Source: Planococcus circulans (GTDB taxonomy: Bacteria > Bacillota > Bacilli > Bacillales_A > Planococcaceae). From it: a DNA stretch of 64,000 nucleotides. The notes under the pieces were generated by a model, which saw nothing but the letters and a program-made list of their open reading frames with translations, did no database searches and had not been told where the DNA came from. Of this stretch, positions 9,850-18,835 are shown piece by piece (the stretch's first letter is position 1; each line of letters opens with the position of its first letter). The stretch covers positions 62,001 to 126,000 of the forward strand of contig NZ_JAIQCL010000003.1 of the NCBI RefSeq assembly GCF_020023385.1, in the 5' to 3' direction. A program made the position numbers and the translations under genes.

Positions 9850-10386
9850 TTATTTATCCGGCGTATAGCTGGCAATGAGGACGCCTGAGTCTGTGGAACG
9901 GATTTCCTGGAGATTGAACATTTTCTGGTCGGCATTTTCCTTGAACAGCCGTTTTCCTTCACCTAAAACGAGCGGAAATGTCATTAGATGCAATTCGTCG
10001 ATCAAATCATACTTTAGTAAGGTTTCGATAAGCTCGGCACTGCCGTAGACCAACAGCCGCTGCCCAGTTTTTTTCAGCCTGGCAACTTCCTGCGGCACAT
10101 GGCTGGTGATCAGGCGGGCATTCCATTCTGTGCGTTTCAAGCTGGTGGAAACCACATACTTCGGCAATTTGTTCATTCGTTCGGCAAATCCCTCTTCATC
10201 TTCTGCCGCTGGCCATGCTGCCGCAAATCCTTCATACGTGACCCGTCCGAGCAGCAGTGCATCAGTGCCGAACAGCAGATCCAGTTGGAACTTGGCTATC
10301 TCATCATCCCAATAAGGCGCAGTCCACGAAGGTTCCTCCATGACTCCATCAAGCGTCAAATACATCGCTACAACAATTTTTCCCAT
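9850..10386 (-). CDS. Dihydrofolate reductase family protein (RibD C-terminal type)
   Basis: 178-aa single-domain protein of the RibD_C/DHFR-like family, similar in layout to B. subtilis YyaP and YwjB. The N-terminal strand MGKIVVAMYLTLDGVMEE and the segments LLLGRVTYEGF and LLVYGSAELIETLL are family-typical; the last is the nucleotide-binding part. It probably uses NADPH, but the substrate is unknown. The start is ATG 10386, because GGAG then lies 7 bp ahead; an ATG 6 bp upstream overlaps the ribosome site. It stands alone, converging on the ABC operon. Confidence 0.8.
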   Translation of the reverse strand: MGKIVVAMYLTLDGVMEEPSWTAPYWDDEIAKFQLDLLFGTDALLLGRVTYEGFAAAWPAAEDEEGFAERMNKLPKYVVSTSLKRTEWNARLITSHVPQEVARLKKTGQRLLVYGSAELIETLLKYDLIDELHLMTFPLVLGEGKRLFKENADQKMFNLQEIRSTDSGVLIASYTPDK

Positions 10387-10647
10387 GACCATTCTCCTTT
10401 GCGAATGAAATACGAACGGGTGGCCCTTTTATACGGAAGTAATTTAGATAAGGAGCAGAGTCTATAGTAGATTTAATTCGAGCTCCATTTAAAATACCCT
10501 TTAAATCGAGCGGAGCAACTGAAAATATTCGGCCAGTTGGATATAGATAGGAAAAATAGAAAAAGTTAAATTTTTTTGCTAAAAATCGACAGTTCTTATT
10601 ACTTATAAAGTAAACTATAAATACCATAAAAAGGGGAGTGATAGATT

Positions 10648-11652
10648 ATGCATTGCAATAGCTGCACAGTAGCGGCCCTCAAATTCGAAATCAAGCTGGA
10701 AGGTCAGATGAATCTTTCAGTTTTACAAATAGTCATAGATCATTTGGGAAGAAGAGAAATAGAAGTTGCCGTTAAAGGGAATAAGCTGCAGATGGATGAA
10801 AAAGGAGCGCGTGAGTTCCTGGATTTTTGCAGGGATCTGCTGGATATGGACCAAGTGACGTTCCGCATCAATCAGGAATCCTGGCAGCCAGTAGAGGGGA
10901 TGTCCCAGGTTTTCGCAACCGAATGGATAGACGAGGTCATCAAAAACGAACGTTTGACCTGCCATTACCAGCCAATTGTGGATGCGGATGAAAAGATCTT
11001 TGCCTACGAAATGCTGGCGCGCTTTCAAAACGAAGACGGTTCGATGATCTATCCCAATGAAATTTTTCCCGCTGCAAAAACCCGCGGACGGTTGTATGCT
11101 TTGGATCGGGTCTGCAGAATGACTGCTGTAAAATATGCTGCTGCGCTGAAAGGGGAGAAGGCGTTCATCAATTTTATCCCCACATCGATTTATTCGCCTG
11201 AATTTTGTCTGCGTTCGACAATTTCATTGTCTGAGCAATTAGGCGTCGATTCGAAATCTCTGGTGTTTGAAGTGGTGGAAACGGAAAAAGTAGACGACTT
11301 GGATCATTTGAAAAAAATCCTGACTTATTATAAAGAAAAAGGATTCGATTACGCATTGGATGACGTGGGTGAGGGCTACAGTACCATTGAAATGCTGGCA
11401 GATTTGAAGCCCAAATATATGAAGTTGGATATGCAGTTTGTCCAGGATGTTGCAACGGATACGGATAAGCAGAAGGTTGCCGAGAAGTTTCTGAAGAAAG
11501 CTTTGGAAATCGGTTCTGTGCCTTTGGCGGAAGGCATCGAAACGCCTCAGGACTTTGATTGGCTGAAGCAACGGGGATACCAATTGTTCCAAGGCTATTA
11601 TTTTGGGAAACCGGCGGCATCGCCTTTGTATGAAAAGAGAAACGAAGCGTAA
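10648..11652 (+). CDS. EAL-domain protein, likely cyclic-di-GMP phosphodiesterase
   Basis: 334 aa. An N-terminal region of about 90 residues with a Cys-rich beginning (MHCNSCTV) precedes an EAL domain (about 95-330). The catalytic set looks complete: E in YEMLAR, N in FINFIP, E in FEVVETE, the DD pair in ALDDVGEG, K in YMKLD, E in LAEGIET and Q in LFQGYYF. It should cleave c-di-GMP to pGpG in the cytoplasm. There is no GGDEF or membrane segment. The diguanylate cyclase at 22.8 kb is a possible opposing partner. AAGGGGAGTG precedes the ATG. It is monocistronic and flanked by terminators. Confidence 0.88.
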   Translation: MHCNSCTVAALKFEIKLEGQMNLSVLQIVIDHLGRREIEVAVKGNKLQMDEKGAREFLDFCRDLLDMDQVTFRINQESWQPVEGMSQVFATEWIDEVIKNERLTCHYQPIVDADEKIFAYEMLARFQNEDGSMIYPNEIFPAAKTRGRLYALDRVCRMTAVKYAAALKGEKAFINFIPTSIYSPEFCLRSTISLSEQLGVDSKSLVFEVVETEKVDDLDHLKKILTYYKEKGFDYALDDVGEGYSTIEMLADLKPKYMKLDMQFVQDVATDTDKQKVAEKFLKKALEIGSVPLAEGIETPQDFDWLKQRGYQLFQGYYFGKPAASPLYEKRNEA

Positions 11653-11719
11653 AAAGGTAAGTTAACAGCCATTGTGATTGCTGTCTTTTTTACAGAAGTG
11701 TCGTCCACACAGAAAGAAA

Positions 11720-11762
11720 ATAAAAGCTGTCGAGAACACTTAAGTTCTCGACAGCTTTTATT
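11720..11762. terminator. Bidirectional terminator between the EAL gene and the siderophore operon
   Basis: AAAAGCTGTCGAGAAC and GTTCTCGACAGCTTTT form a 16-bp perfect stem with a 6-nt loop. It serves both converging units. Confidence 0.9.
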
Positions 11763-12765
11763 TTTTCAATAGCAAATAGATGAAATAAGGAGCTCCGATC
11801 AGCGCAGCCATGATGCCTGCTGGAATTCCGGAAGGTTCAAGCAGATTCCGGCCGATGGTATCCGCCAGCAGCAACAGCCAGCCGCCGATCAGGATGGCAA
11901 GCGGCAGGAACAATTGATGGCGCGGACCCACAATGGATTTAGCGATATGCGGCGCCATCAGGCCGATGAACGCAATTCCTCCGGTGACCGAGACAGCAGA
12001 AGCCGCAAGAGCGACAGCGGCGATCAGCAGAACGAGCCGTTCCTTTTCGATGGAAACGCCGATGCCTACAGCGACCGGGTCACTGAGGCCGAGGACGTTC
12101 ATCCGATTGGCTTTGTACAAGGTGAACGGAATCAGCACCAGTAGCCATGGCAGAATGGCTACAATGAACGGCCAATCGGCACCCCAAATATTGCCGGCCA
12201 GCCAATTGGCGATGAAATCGACTTTTTCCGGTTCCGCTGAGGAAATCAAGACGATCATGACTCCGGATAAAGCCATTGAAAAACCGATTCCGACGAGAAC
12301 CAGACGGATTGGCTGCAAACCGGTGTTGCGTGAGTAGGAAAACGCATAAATTAATGCGGCAGTTGCAAGTGCGCCACCGAATGCCACGATCGGCAGCAAG
12401 TAAACGAACGCGCCTGCTTCCACCGGAATGAATAAGAAGAAGACCGCTATGGCGACGCCGGCACCGGAGTTGATGCCGATGATTCCGGGGTCTGCGAGAT
12501 CGTTGCGTGTCACGCTTTGCAAAATGGCACCGGATAAGGCCAGCGCCATTCCGGCCAGCAACGTGATCAAAATACGCGGAAGCCGGATGGAAAACAGGAT
12601 GAAATCTTCTTTGAATGTCCCTTGGCCAAAAATTGCCGGTACTAGTCGGTCATAGGAGATGGGAGAATAGCCCAAGCCCATACTGGCGATCGCCGTCAAC
12701 AGGATCAACGCCAGCAATAAGTAATACGAAATCCGTTGTTTTTTGCGTAAGCTTGGATGGATCAT
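11758..12765 (-). CDS. Iron-siderophore ABC transporter permease (FecCD family)
   Basis: 335 aa, about 9-10 membrane segments, FecCD family. Family-typical pieces are SGAILQSVTRNDLADPGIIG and GGIAFIGLMAPHIAKSIVG near the C-terminus, where the permease docks on the ATPase. It overlaps the upstream permease gene by 4 bp (ATGA) and would form a heterodimer with it. It is the last gene of the four-gene minus-strand cluster ATPase, binding protein, permease, permease. Control by Fur is inferred from the box at 15725. Confidence 0.93.
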   Translation of the reverse strand: MIHPSLRKKQRISYYLLLALILLTAIASMGLGYSPISYDRLVPAIFGQGTFKEDFILFSIRLPRILITLLAGMALALSGAILQSVTRNDLADPGIIGINSGAGVAIAVFFLFIPVEAGAFVYLLPIVAFGGALATAALIYAFSYSRNTGLQPIRLVLVGIGFSMALSGVMIVLISSAEPEKVDFIANWLAGNIWGADWPFIVAILPWLLVLIPFTLYKANRMNVLGLSDPVAVGIGVSIEKERLVLLIAAVALAASAVSVTGGIAFIGLMAPHIAKSIVGPRHQLFLPLAILIGGWLLLLADTIGRNLLEPSGIPAGIMAALIGAPYFIYLLLKK

Positions 12766-13760
12766 GCGAATGCTTTGCCTCCTTTACGGACAATGATCAG
12801 GAAGAAGGGCAAGCCGATAATCGCAATGATCGCTGCCACTGGCGTTTCAAATGGTGCATTGATGGTCCGGCCGATCAAGTCGGCGAGCAGCATGAAAATG
12901 GCTCCTGCCACTGCAGACATCGGAATGATGAAGCGGTAATCGGTCCCGACAATCGCCCGCACCACATGCGGAATCATCAAGCCGATAAAGGCCATATTGC
13001 CCGCAAGCGCAACTGCTGCACCTGCAAGAAGTGTGATGATGACAAAGAGAATCGCCTTGACCTGCGCCGTTCTTTGGCCAAGCCCGATGGCGGCTTCTTC
13101 ACTTAAGCTAAGGATGGTCAACTGGCGTGACAGCAGCAATGCAACCAGCAAAGCTACGGCGATAAATGGCACAACCACCTGCAGCTGCCCCCAGGAGGTG
13201 CCGATCAATCCGCCGGCTGTCCATTGGGAAACATTTTTTGAAATATTGAAATACAGGCCGATTCCTTCAGCAATCGCTGTCAGAAAGGCTGAGATGGCAG
13301 CACCGGCAAGGACGATCCGAAAAGGCGAGAATCCGCCTTTTTTTGCAGCGCCGATACCGAACACCAAGGCTGCTCCGGCTGCTGCCCCGATAAAGCAGGC
13401 AATCATGATGCCGAAATAATTGGCTGCAGGAATGAAGGCCAATGTAAAAGCAAGAGCGGCATTGGCACCGGCGGTCAAACCAAGAAGACCTGGATCGGCC
13501 AGCGGGTTGCGGGTCATACCCTGCATCATTGCGCCGGATACTGCAAGAGCAGCACCTACAAAGATGGCAGCAATTTCACGCGGCAGACGGATTTCCCGAA
13601 TGACACCGATGCCGTCACTGGAACTGGTTGAAAATAACGCAAGCCCCACTTCCTTCAGGCTGATGTCCGCCGCCCCGAAAATCAGGGAGACGATGAGTGT
13701 CAGCACTAATGCAAGCAGGCTCAAGATGAATTTAATTGGAAAGGAAACTTTAGGGCTCAT
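12762..13760 (-). CDS. Iron-siderophore ABC transporter permease (FecCD family)
   Basis: 332 aa, FecCD-type permease and partner of the downstream permease. Typical segments are SGAMMQGMTRNPLADPGLLG and GNMAFIGLMIPHVVRAIVG. The gene begins 200 bp after the binding-protein gene; that gap holds a hairpin and a GC-rich repeat-like element, so permease expression may be set below that of the ATPase and binding protein or come partly from a separate start. The sequence does not show the siderophore specificity. Confidence 0.93.
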   Translation of the reverse strand: MSPKVSFPIKFILSLLALVLTLIVSLIFGAADISLKEVGLALFSTSSSDGIGVIREIRLPREIAAIFVGAALAVSGAMMQGMTRNPLADPGLLGLTAGANAALAFTLAFIPAANYFGIMIACFIGAAAGAALVFGIGAAKKGGFSPFRIVLAGAAISAFLTAIAEGIGLYFNISKNVSQWTAGGLIGTSWGQLQVVVPFIAVALLVALLLSRQLTILSLSEEAAIGLGQRTAQVKAILFVIITLLAGAAVALAGNMAFIGLMIPHVVRAIVGTDYRFIIPMSAVAGAIFMLLADLIGRTINAPFETPVAAIIAIIGLPFFLIIVRKGGKAFA

Positions 13761-13784
13761 TGATCATCATCTTTTCCTGAGATT

Positions 13785-13820
13785 AAAAGAGGAATTCTAA
13801 AATCAGAATCCCTCTTTTTT
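13785..13820. terminator. Hairpin upstream of the permease pair
   Basis: AAGAGGGATTCTGA and TTAGAATTCCTCTT (minus strand) form an imperfect stem. A T-rich run flanks both sides, with TTTTTT on the plus side. Probably an attenuator inside the siderophore operon. Confidence 0.5.
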
Positions 13821-13860
13821 AGTATAGACGTTTATATTTGGCAAATTAAAGAATGCACTT

Positions 13861-13935
13861 TTTTGACAGCGCTTCGGCCGTTTCGGGCATGGCTCTTACA
13901 GGAAGCCTAGCCCTTGGACGCCGGCGCTGACACTG
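13861..13935. repeat. GC-rich intergenic element, possible dispersed repeat
   Basis: Between the binding-protein and permease genes is a GC-rich stretch with near-inverted ends (GACAGCGC on one side, GCGCTGACAC on the other). Read on the minus strand its start GCGCCGGCGTCCAAGGG resembles GCGCTGGCGCGACCAGGGG at 27894-27912. I recall a family of GC-rich hairpin repeats in Bacillaceae with a GGCGCCTAGGGGCTCGGG core that it resembles. Membership is an inference. Confidence 0.35.
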
Positions 13936-13961
13936 AGATACTTGCTTGATAAAAAGAGATC

Positions 13962-14888
13962 TCACTCACCTAAAAAGTTTTCGATAAAGAATTCCAATTG
14001 GTATTCCAATGAAATTGGATCGTTAAAGTAAAATTCTTTGGCATCAGCTTCAAAGATCTGGCCGTTTTGAGCGGCAGGTGTGTTTTTGTACAGGTCCGTT
14101 TCCTGGAATGAATTGTCCTGTGAACTGTCTTTGCTGAAGATGACGTAATCACCCATGTATTCTGGCAATACTTCCTGAGAAAGCATGTAGTATCCATCTG
14201 CTAAAGCCATCTCTTCCACTTTTGCCGGCATTTTTAACTTCATTTCCTGATAAAGAATTTCAGTTCCGCGTCCCCAGTTGTCTCCGAATACATAGATTTG
14301 CTTATCGAAGTTTTCAATAACGGAAACGGTTGTGTCTTCGCCGATTTCAGCGCGAATTTCTTCCCCGGCTTGCTGTGCCCGTTCTTGGAAGTCGGTAATC
14401 CAAGCTTGTGCTTCATCTTCTTTGTTTAATACTTTACCGATTTCCAGATGCTGCTCCAAATAGCCCACGTTGCCGTAGGTGAACGTGACCGTTGGTGCGA
14501 TTTCACTCAATTTGTCGATGTTTTTTGTAGTTGAAGCGCCAATGATTAAGTCAGGTTCCAATTCAATGATTTTCTCCAGGTCTGTTTCTTCTACTTCTTC
14601 TACGTCTGCGAGCTCTTCTTCAAAACGCGGGTTGTTTTTTGCCCAGGAAGTTACTCCTACTAAAGGAACGTCTAAAGACATTGCGTCACCTGTGTAAGAA
14701 GTGAGCATGACTACGCGCTGTGGATCTGCAGGAACTTCGACAGGTCCGCTTTCAGATTCATATGTAATGGTTTCAGGAGATTTGTCAGATTCTGCAGCGT
14801 CAGCTTCTTCAGCAGTTGAATCGGAGTTGCAGGCGCCAAGGATCAGCAGCAAAGTAAGTAAAAGTATAGGCAAGAATAATTTTTTCAT
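13962..14888 (-). CDS. Iron-siderophore ABC transporter substrate-binding lipoprotein
   Basis: 308 aa. Lipoprotein signal with lipobox LILGAC (C20), an acidic linker, then the helical-backbone fold of class III binding proteins (PF01497). EPDLIIGASTTKNIDKLSEIAP is typical of the N-lobe. It captures ferric siderophore at the membrane surface and passes it to the permease pair. It lies 5 bp downstream of the ATPase gene. The ligand class, catecholate or hydroxamate, cannot be told from the sequence. Confidence 0.93.
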   Translation of the reverse strand: MKKLFLPILLLTLLLILGACNSDSTAEEADAAESDKSPETITYESESGPVEVPADPQRVVMLTSYTGDAMSLDVPLVGVTSWAKNNPRFEEELADVEEVEETDLEKIIELEPDLIIGASTTKNIDKLSEIAPTVTFTYGNVGYLEQHLEIGKVLNKEDEAQAWITDFQERAQQAGEEIRAEIGEDTTVSVIENFDKQIYVFGDNWGRGTEILYQEMKLKMPAKVEEMALADGYYMLSQEVLPEYMGDYVIFSKDSSQDNSFQETDLYKNTPAAQNGQIFEADAKEFYFNDPISLEYQLEFFIENFLGE

Positions 14889-14893
14889 GTCGG

Positions 14894-15685
14894 TTAGACT
14901 CCTTTGATTAAGTTATAGGTGGTGCACATGGGTTTTTTGGTTCTTGGATCCAGGCCGATTTCTGCATCGATCCGGAAAACTTCTCTTAATACGGGTTGTG
15001 TAATGACTTCGTGGCAATTGCCCGCTTTGACGATCCTGCCGTCTTTCATCGCGATGATGTGATCAGCAAAACGTGCTGCCTGGTTCAGGTCGTGCAGTAC
15101 CATAATGATGGTCCGTTCCTGGTCCCGGTTGAGTTGTTGCAATAGCTCCAGGATTTCCAGCTGATGGGCCATGTCGAGATAAGTGGTCGGCTCATCGAGG
15201 AAAATCATTTCGGTTTCCTGGGCCAAAGCCATCGCAATCCAAACGCGTTGGCGCTGGCCGCCGGACAATGCGTCGACAGGATGGTATTTGAAGAATTGCG
15301 TTCCGGTGACATCGAGTGCCCAATTGATGATTTCGTAATCCCGTTTGGATAATCGCCCGAAGCCTTTCTGGTAAGGGAAGCGGCCATAGGAGACCAGTTC
15401 GCCGACCGTCAATCCGGCGGCACTGTCCGGAGTTTGTGGCAGGATGGCCATTTTCTTTGCCAGGGACTTCGTATTTTCCTGTGCAATATTACTGCCATCC
15501 AATACTACGGATCCGGATTGATGCGAAATTACCCGAGTAATCGCTTTTAGAAGCGTTGATTTGCCACAGCCATTGGAACCGATGATTGTCGTAATTTTTT
15601 TATCTGGAATTTGGACTGTCAAATCTTTGACAATCAACCGGTCTCCATAGCCGATATTCAGCTCCTCGGTGAATAGGCGCACCAT
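14894..15685 (-). CDS. Iron-siderophore ABC transporter ATP-binding protein (FecE/YusV type)
   Basis: 263 aa. Walker A GSNGCGKST (about residue 36), Q-loop LPQTPD, signature LSGGQRQR, Walker B MIFLDEPTTYLD and H-loop VLHDLNQ are all present. It is the ATPase of the siderophore importer and the first gene of the minus-strand operon, behind a GGAGG site. The promoter (TTGATT at 15750-15755, CATTAT at 15727-15732) has a Fur box on its -10 element. B. subtilis YusV is a shared siderophore ATPase of this kind, but here the permeases are in the same operon. Confidence 0.93.
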   Translation of the reverse strand: MVRLFTEELNIGYGDRLIVKDLTVQIPDKKITTIIGSNGCGKSTLLKAITRVISHQSGSVVLDGSNIAQENTKSLAKKMAILPQTPDSAAGLTVGELVSYGRFPYQKGFGRLSKRDYEIINWALDVTGTQFFKYHPVDALSGGQRQRVWIAMALAQETEMIFLDEPTTYLDMAHQLEILELLQQLNRDQERTIIMVLHDLNQAARFADHIIAMKDGRIVKAGNCHEVITQPVLREVFRIDAEIGLDPRTKKPMCTTYNLIKGV

Positions 15686-15723
15686 CCAAAAAACCTCCTT
15701 TTCTAAATTTATTCTCTTTTTCG

Positions 15724-15752
15724 TTGATAATGATTCTCATTTTCAGTACAAT
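15724..15752 (+). promoter_or_regulatory. Divergent promoter region with a Fur box (15725-15739)
   Basis: TGATAAT-G-ATTCTCA (15725-15739) matches the 7-1-7 Fur consensus TGATAATNATTATCA with one mismatch. On the plus strand it fills the spacer of TTGATA (15724-15729) and TACAAT (15747-15752), exactly 17 bp apart. On the minus strand it covers the -10 of the siderophore operon. One Fur dimer or dimer pair should therefore repress both directions when iron is plentiful. Confidence 0.85.
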
Positions 15753-15817
15753 CAATACTATAAGACTAATTTTTTACATTGTCAATACGAAATCCAAAAG
15801 GACAGGAGTGAAGATAG

Positions 15818-16867
15818 ATGGAGGAAAAAGAGCTTTTTGATGTAACGATTATAGGTGGGGGCCCTGCTGGATTATATTCGGCCTTCTACAGCGGCTTACG
15901 GGAAATGAAAACAAAAATCATCGAATTCCAACCGCAGCTGGGCGGCAAAATCCATGTATACCCAGAGAAAATGATTTGGGACGTGGGAGGACAGCCGCCG
16001 ATTCAGGGAGCTAAACTCATCGACCAATTGGTTGCACAAGGGCTGACATTCCATCCGGAAGTCGTATTGAACGAAAAAGTGGAGTCCATAGCGAAAACCG
16101 AAGAAGGATTATTTGAATTGATCGGTTCTTCAGGAGAAGTGCATGTATCGAAAACCGTCATCGTGGCAGTCGGCGGGGGAATCCTCAACCCGCAAAAGCT
16201 GCAGATTGAAGGAGCGGAGCGCTTTGAAGTATCCAACTTGAACTACACCGTCAAATCACTGGAACGTTTCAAAGGCAAAACGGTGCTGATTTCAGGCGGC
16301 GGAAACTCGGCAATCGATTGGACCAACGAACTGGAGCCGATTGCCAAGCAAGTATATGTGACCTACCGCAAGCCGGAACTTGCGGGACATGAAGCGCAGG
16401 TGACCCAGCTGATGAACGGCTCGGCCATCTGTTGCCTTCATACCAATATCACCCGCCTCATTGCTTCGGATGACCGGGATGCCATCGAATTCGTTGAGCT
16501 GACGCATCAGGAAACAAACGACAAGCAAGTACTTCCAATCGACGAAATGATCATCAACCATGGTTACGAGCGCGACATCAGTCTGCTCGGCAATAGCCCC
16601 CTGAATATCGAAATCGCTGACGACTATTACATCGCCGGCACTTCAAGCAGCGAATCTTCAGTGGCCGGGCTCTTTGCGGCTGGGGACATTCTCCAGCATG
16701 AAGGCAAATTGAATTTGATTGCCGGGACATTCCAAGACGCAGCCAACGCTGTCAATAAAGCCAAGCATTTCATCCAGCCGGATGCCCATAAAATCGCGAT
16801 GGTGTCTTCCCATAATGAAGTATTTAAAAAGCGCAATAAGGAATTGGTCAAGCAATTATTGGTGTAA
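15818..16867 (+). CDS. Ferredoxin/flavodoxin-NADP(+) reductase (YumC type)
   Basis: 349-aa thioredoxin-reductase-like flavoprotein. FAD motif GGGPAGLYSA is near residue 12, NADPH motif GGGNSAIDW near residue 160, and the C-terminal FAD contact AAGDI near residue 287. There is no CxxC redox pair, so it is a ferredoxin-NADP reductase of the Bacillus YumC type and not a thioredoxin reductase. AGGAGTGAAG precedes the ATG. The Fur box in its promoter and its divergent siderophore operon suggest a role in low iron, for instance reducing flavodoxin or supplying electrons for iron or heme release. That role is inferred. Confidence 0.9.
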   Translation: MEEKELFDVTIIGGGPAGLYSAFYSGLREMKTKIIEFQPQLGGKIHVYPEKMIWDVGGQPPIQGAKLIDQLVAQGLTFHPEVVLNEKVESIAKTEEGLFELIGSSGEVHVSKTVIVAVGGGILNPQKLQIEGAERFEVSNLNYTVKSLERFKGKTVLISGGGNSAIDWTNELEPIAKQVYVTYRKPELAGHEAQVTQLMNGSAICCLHTNITRLIASDDRDAIEFVELTHQETNDKQVLPIDEMIINHGYERDISLLGNSPLNIEIADDYYIAGTSSSESSVAGLFAAGDILQHEGKLNLIAGTFQDAANAVNKAKHFIQPDAHKIAMVSSHNEVFKKRNKELVKQLLV

Positions 16868-16946
16868 GAAAGACCCCTTCCAAATAGTTTGATGCAGCTG
16901 GGACTGAGGTATAGAAGGCTGTGAAGAAAATTTGGAGGAGGAATTG

Positions 16947-17360
16947 ATGATGGAATTGAAAGATTATGGAGCAGAATCGTTTGTTGTGAATATCGAAGAA
17001 GCGACTAAGCAAAATGATACATTCCGCACTGCTTTATGGACGGGAAAAAACCTGCAGGTAACTGTGATGAGCATTGAAGCGGGTGATGACATCGGGTTGG
17101 AAGTCCATGAAGGTGATCAATTCCTGCGGATTGAAGCTGGAAAAGGGTTTGTCCAGATGGGCGACAGTGAAGATAATCTTACTTTCGAAGAAAATGCCGA
17201 AGACGACTACGCCATCATGATTCCAGCAGGAAAATGGCATAACGTGACGAATACCGGCGATAATCCGTTGAAAATCTATTCAATTTATGCACCGCCTGAA
17301 CATCCACATGGGACAGTCCATAAAACTAAAGAGATTGCTGAAAAAGACGAAGATGAGTAA
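16947..17360 (+). CDS. Cupin domain protein
   Basis: 137 aa, single small beta-barrel of the cupin_2 family. The metal-type motifs are G..(X)5.H-E-G-D (LEVHEGDQFLRIEAGKG) and P-A-G-K-W-H-N (IPAGKWHNVTN). The tail is acidic (KDEDE). The start is ATG 16947 after GGAGGAGGA; an earlier TTG in frame overlaps the ribosome site. It may be part of the transcript of the reductase gene 80 bp upstream. The substrate is unknown. Confidence 0.85.
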   Translation: MMELKDYGAESFVVNIEEATKQNDTFRTALWTGKNLQVTVMSIEAGDDIGLEVHEGDQFLRIEAGKGFVQMGDSEDNLTFEENAEDDYAIMIPAGKWHNVTNTGDNPLKIYSIYAPPEHPHGTVHKTKEIAEKDEDE

Positions 17361-17423
17361 AAAGACCGCATAAAAGTAATAGGGTTTGCTATCGATTGAT
17401 AATAGTAAAATGGAATGTGAAAT

Positions 17424-17468
17424 GGCCATCAAATCGTCTATAGATTTGATGGCCATTTCTTTATTTTA
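17424..17468. terminator. Bidirectional terminator after the cupin gene
   Basis: ATGGCCATCAAATC and GATTTGATGGCCAT form a 14-bp perfect stem with a 7-nt loop and a T-rich tail. Confidence 0.85.
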
Positions 17469-17537
17469 ATAACAATAATAATTCATAAAACACTGGCATC
17501 ACCAAAACGGCCAAGCAAGGAGAAAAAAGAAGCGCTT

Positions 17538-18737
17538 TTATTTATAAGCCAAAGCCGCAGCTTCCGCGCGCTCTTTTTTGCCATGCATCAGATAATAGAG
17601 GATGGCAGTAGCAAGAACCACAAAGCCCAGGACGCCGTAAAGCGAGCTATAGCCGATCAGCGGAACCACAAAGCCCAGCAGGTACGGACCGAAGCCGAGC
17701 CCGGCATCCATCGAGATGAAAAACGTTGAAGTCGCCAGGCCCATGCGGTGGGGTGGAGTCAGCTTGATGGCGACAGCCTGTGTAGTCGACTGCATATTGC
17801 CGAATCCGAATCCGATCAAGGCAGCGGCCACCAATAGACCCGTACTGCTGCTGGTGATGCTTAACACGAATAAGCCGGCAGCAAAGACGGCGAAAGCTGG
17901 ATACATGATGAAGTTGGCTCCCTTCAGGTCCATCAGCCGCCCTGTAAATGGCCGTGAAATGAGGATGGCTATCGCATAGACCAGGAAGAAGTAACTGGCT
18001 GCTGCCACTAAATCCTCTTCCATAGCGTAAAAATTGATGAAGGACAGAACGCTTGAATAGCAAAGGGCAATCGCCAGACAAACCAGTGCAATCGGAACCG
18101 CTTTCGGCTCGACATAATCGGAAAGCTTAAACCCTTTCGTTTCGTCAGTCACAGATGGAGCGACAACCGGCGGTACATAAATGAACAAAGACACGATAAG
18201 GCTGACAACGCCGAGTGCCAGGCATACCGTAAAAATCATCTCATAACTGCTGTACTGGCTCATCATCAATCCGATGAAAGGACCGAAAGCCGTGGCTAAA
18301 GTGGCGCTGAGGCTGAAATAGCCGATGCCTTCACCTTTGCGTCTCATTGGGATGATCTGGGCAACGATGGTTCCAGCTGCTGTGCTGGCCATCCCCAATG
18401 TCATCCCATGAAGAAAACGGTTGAGCATCAGGAATGGAAGTCCGAAATTCAGGAAATAGAAAAACGTCGTCAACGTGAATAGGATAAGGCCGATGACCAA
18501 GGTCCGTTTGCGGCCCATTTTGTCGATGGTGCGGCCGATGACCAGCCGGCCTGCTAAAGCACCCAAGATGAAAATTCCGGTAACCAGACCAGCTTCGCTT
18601 GTAGAAGCATCGTATTCCTCAACGGCGTAGACGGCGATCGTGACCATCAATAGGTAGAAAATAAGGATCAAGAAAAAGTTCACTAAAGCAGTAACGATAA
18701 AATCCTTTGTCCATAAAGCGGGTTTTGAAGTATTCAT
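17538..18737 (-). CDS. MFS transporter
   Basis: 399 aa with about 12 membrane segments, major facilitator superfamily, drug-efflux-like in overall pattern. The loop 2-3 motif GRLVIGRTIDKMGRKR (about residue 60) is the MFS signature, and a second GRPFTGRLMDLKG repeats it in the C-terminal half. ATG 18737 follows AAGGAGAA; a longer in-frame reading lacks a ribosome site. It is monocistronic. The substrate cannot be assigned. Confidence 0.85.
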   Translation of the reverse strand: MNTSKPALWTKDFIVTALVNFFLILIFYLLMVTIAVYAVEEYDASTSEAGLVTGIFILGALAGRLVIGRTIDKMGRKRTLVIGLILFTLTTFFYFLNFGLPFLMLNRFLHGMTLGMASTAAGTIVAQIIPMRRKGEGIGYFSLSATLATAFGPFIGLMMSQYSSYEMIFTVCLALGVVSLIVSLFIYVPPVVAPSVTDETKGFKLSDYVEPKAVPIALVCLAIALCYSSVLSFINFYAMEEDLVAAASYFFLVYAIAILISRPFTGRLMDLKGANFIMYPAFAVFAAGLFVLSITSSSTGLLVAAALIGFGFGNMQSTTQAVAIKLTPPHRMGLATSTFFISMDAGLGFGPYLLGFVVPLIGYSSLYGVLGFVVLATAILYYLMHGKKERAEAAALAYK

Positions 18738-18799
18738 ATAGAAGTTCTCCTTGTTCTGCAATGTAATTCATATGGCTGAGAGGTAGGGGCATAAAAGAA

Positions 18800-18834
18800 A
18801 CAGACAGCCAAATTCAGGCTATCTGTCTGCAGTC
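18800..18834 (-). terminator. Terminator after the heme monooxygenase gene
   Basis: On the minus strand CAGACAGATAGCC pairs with GGCTGTCTG across TGAATTT, followed by TTTCTTTTAT. Confidence 0.75.
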
Positions 18835-18835
18835 A

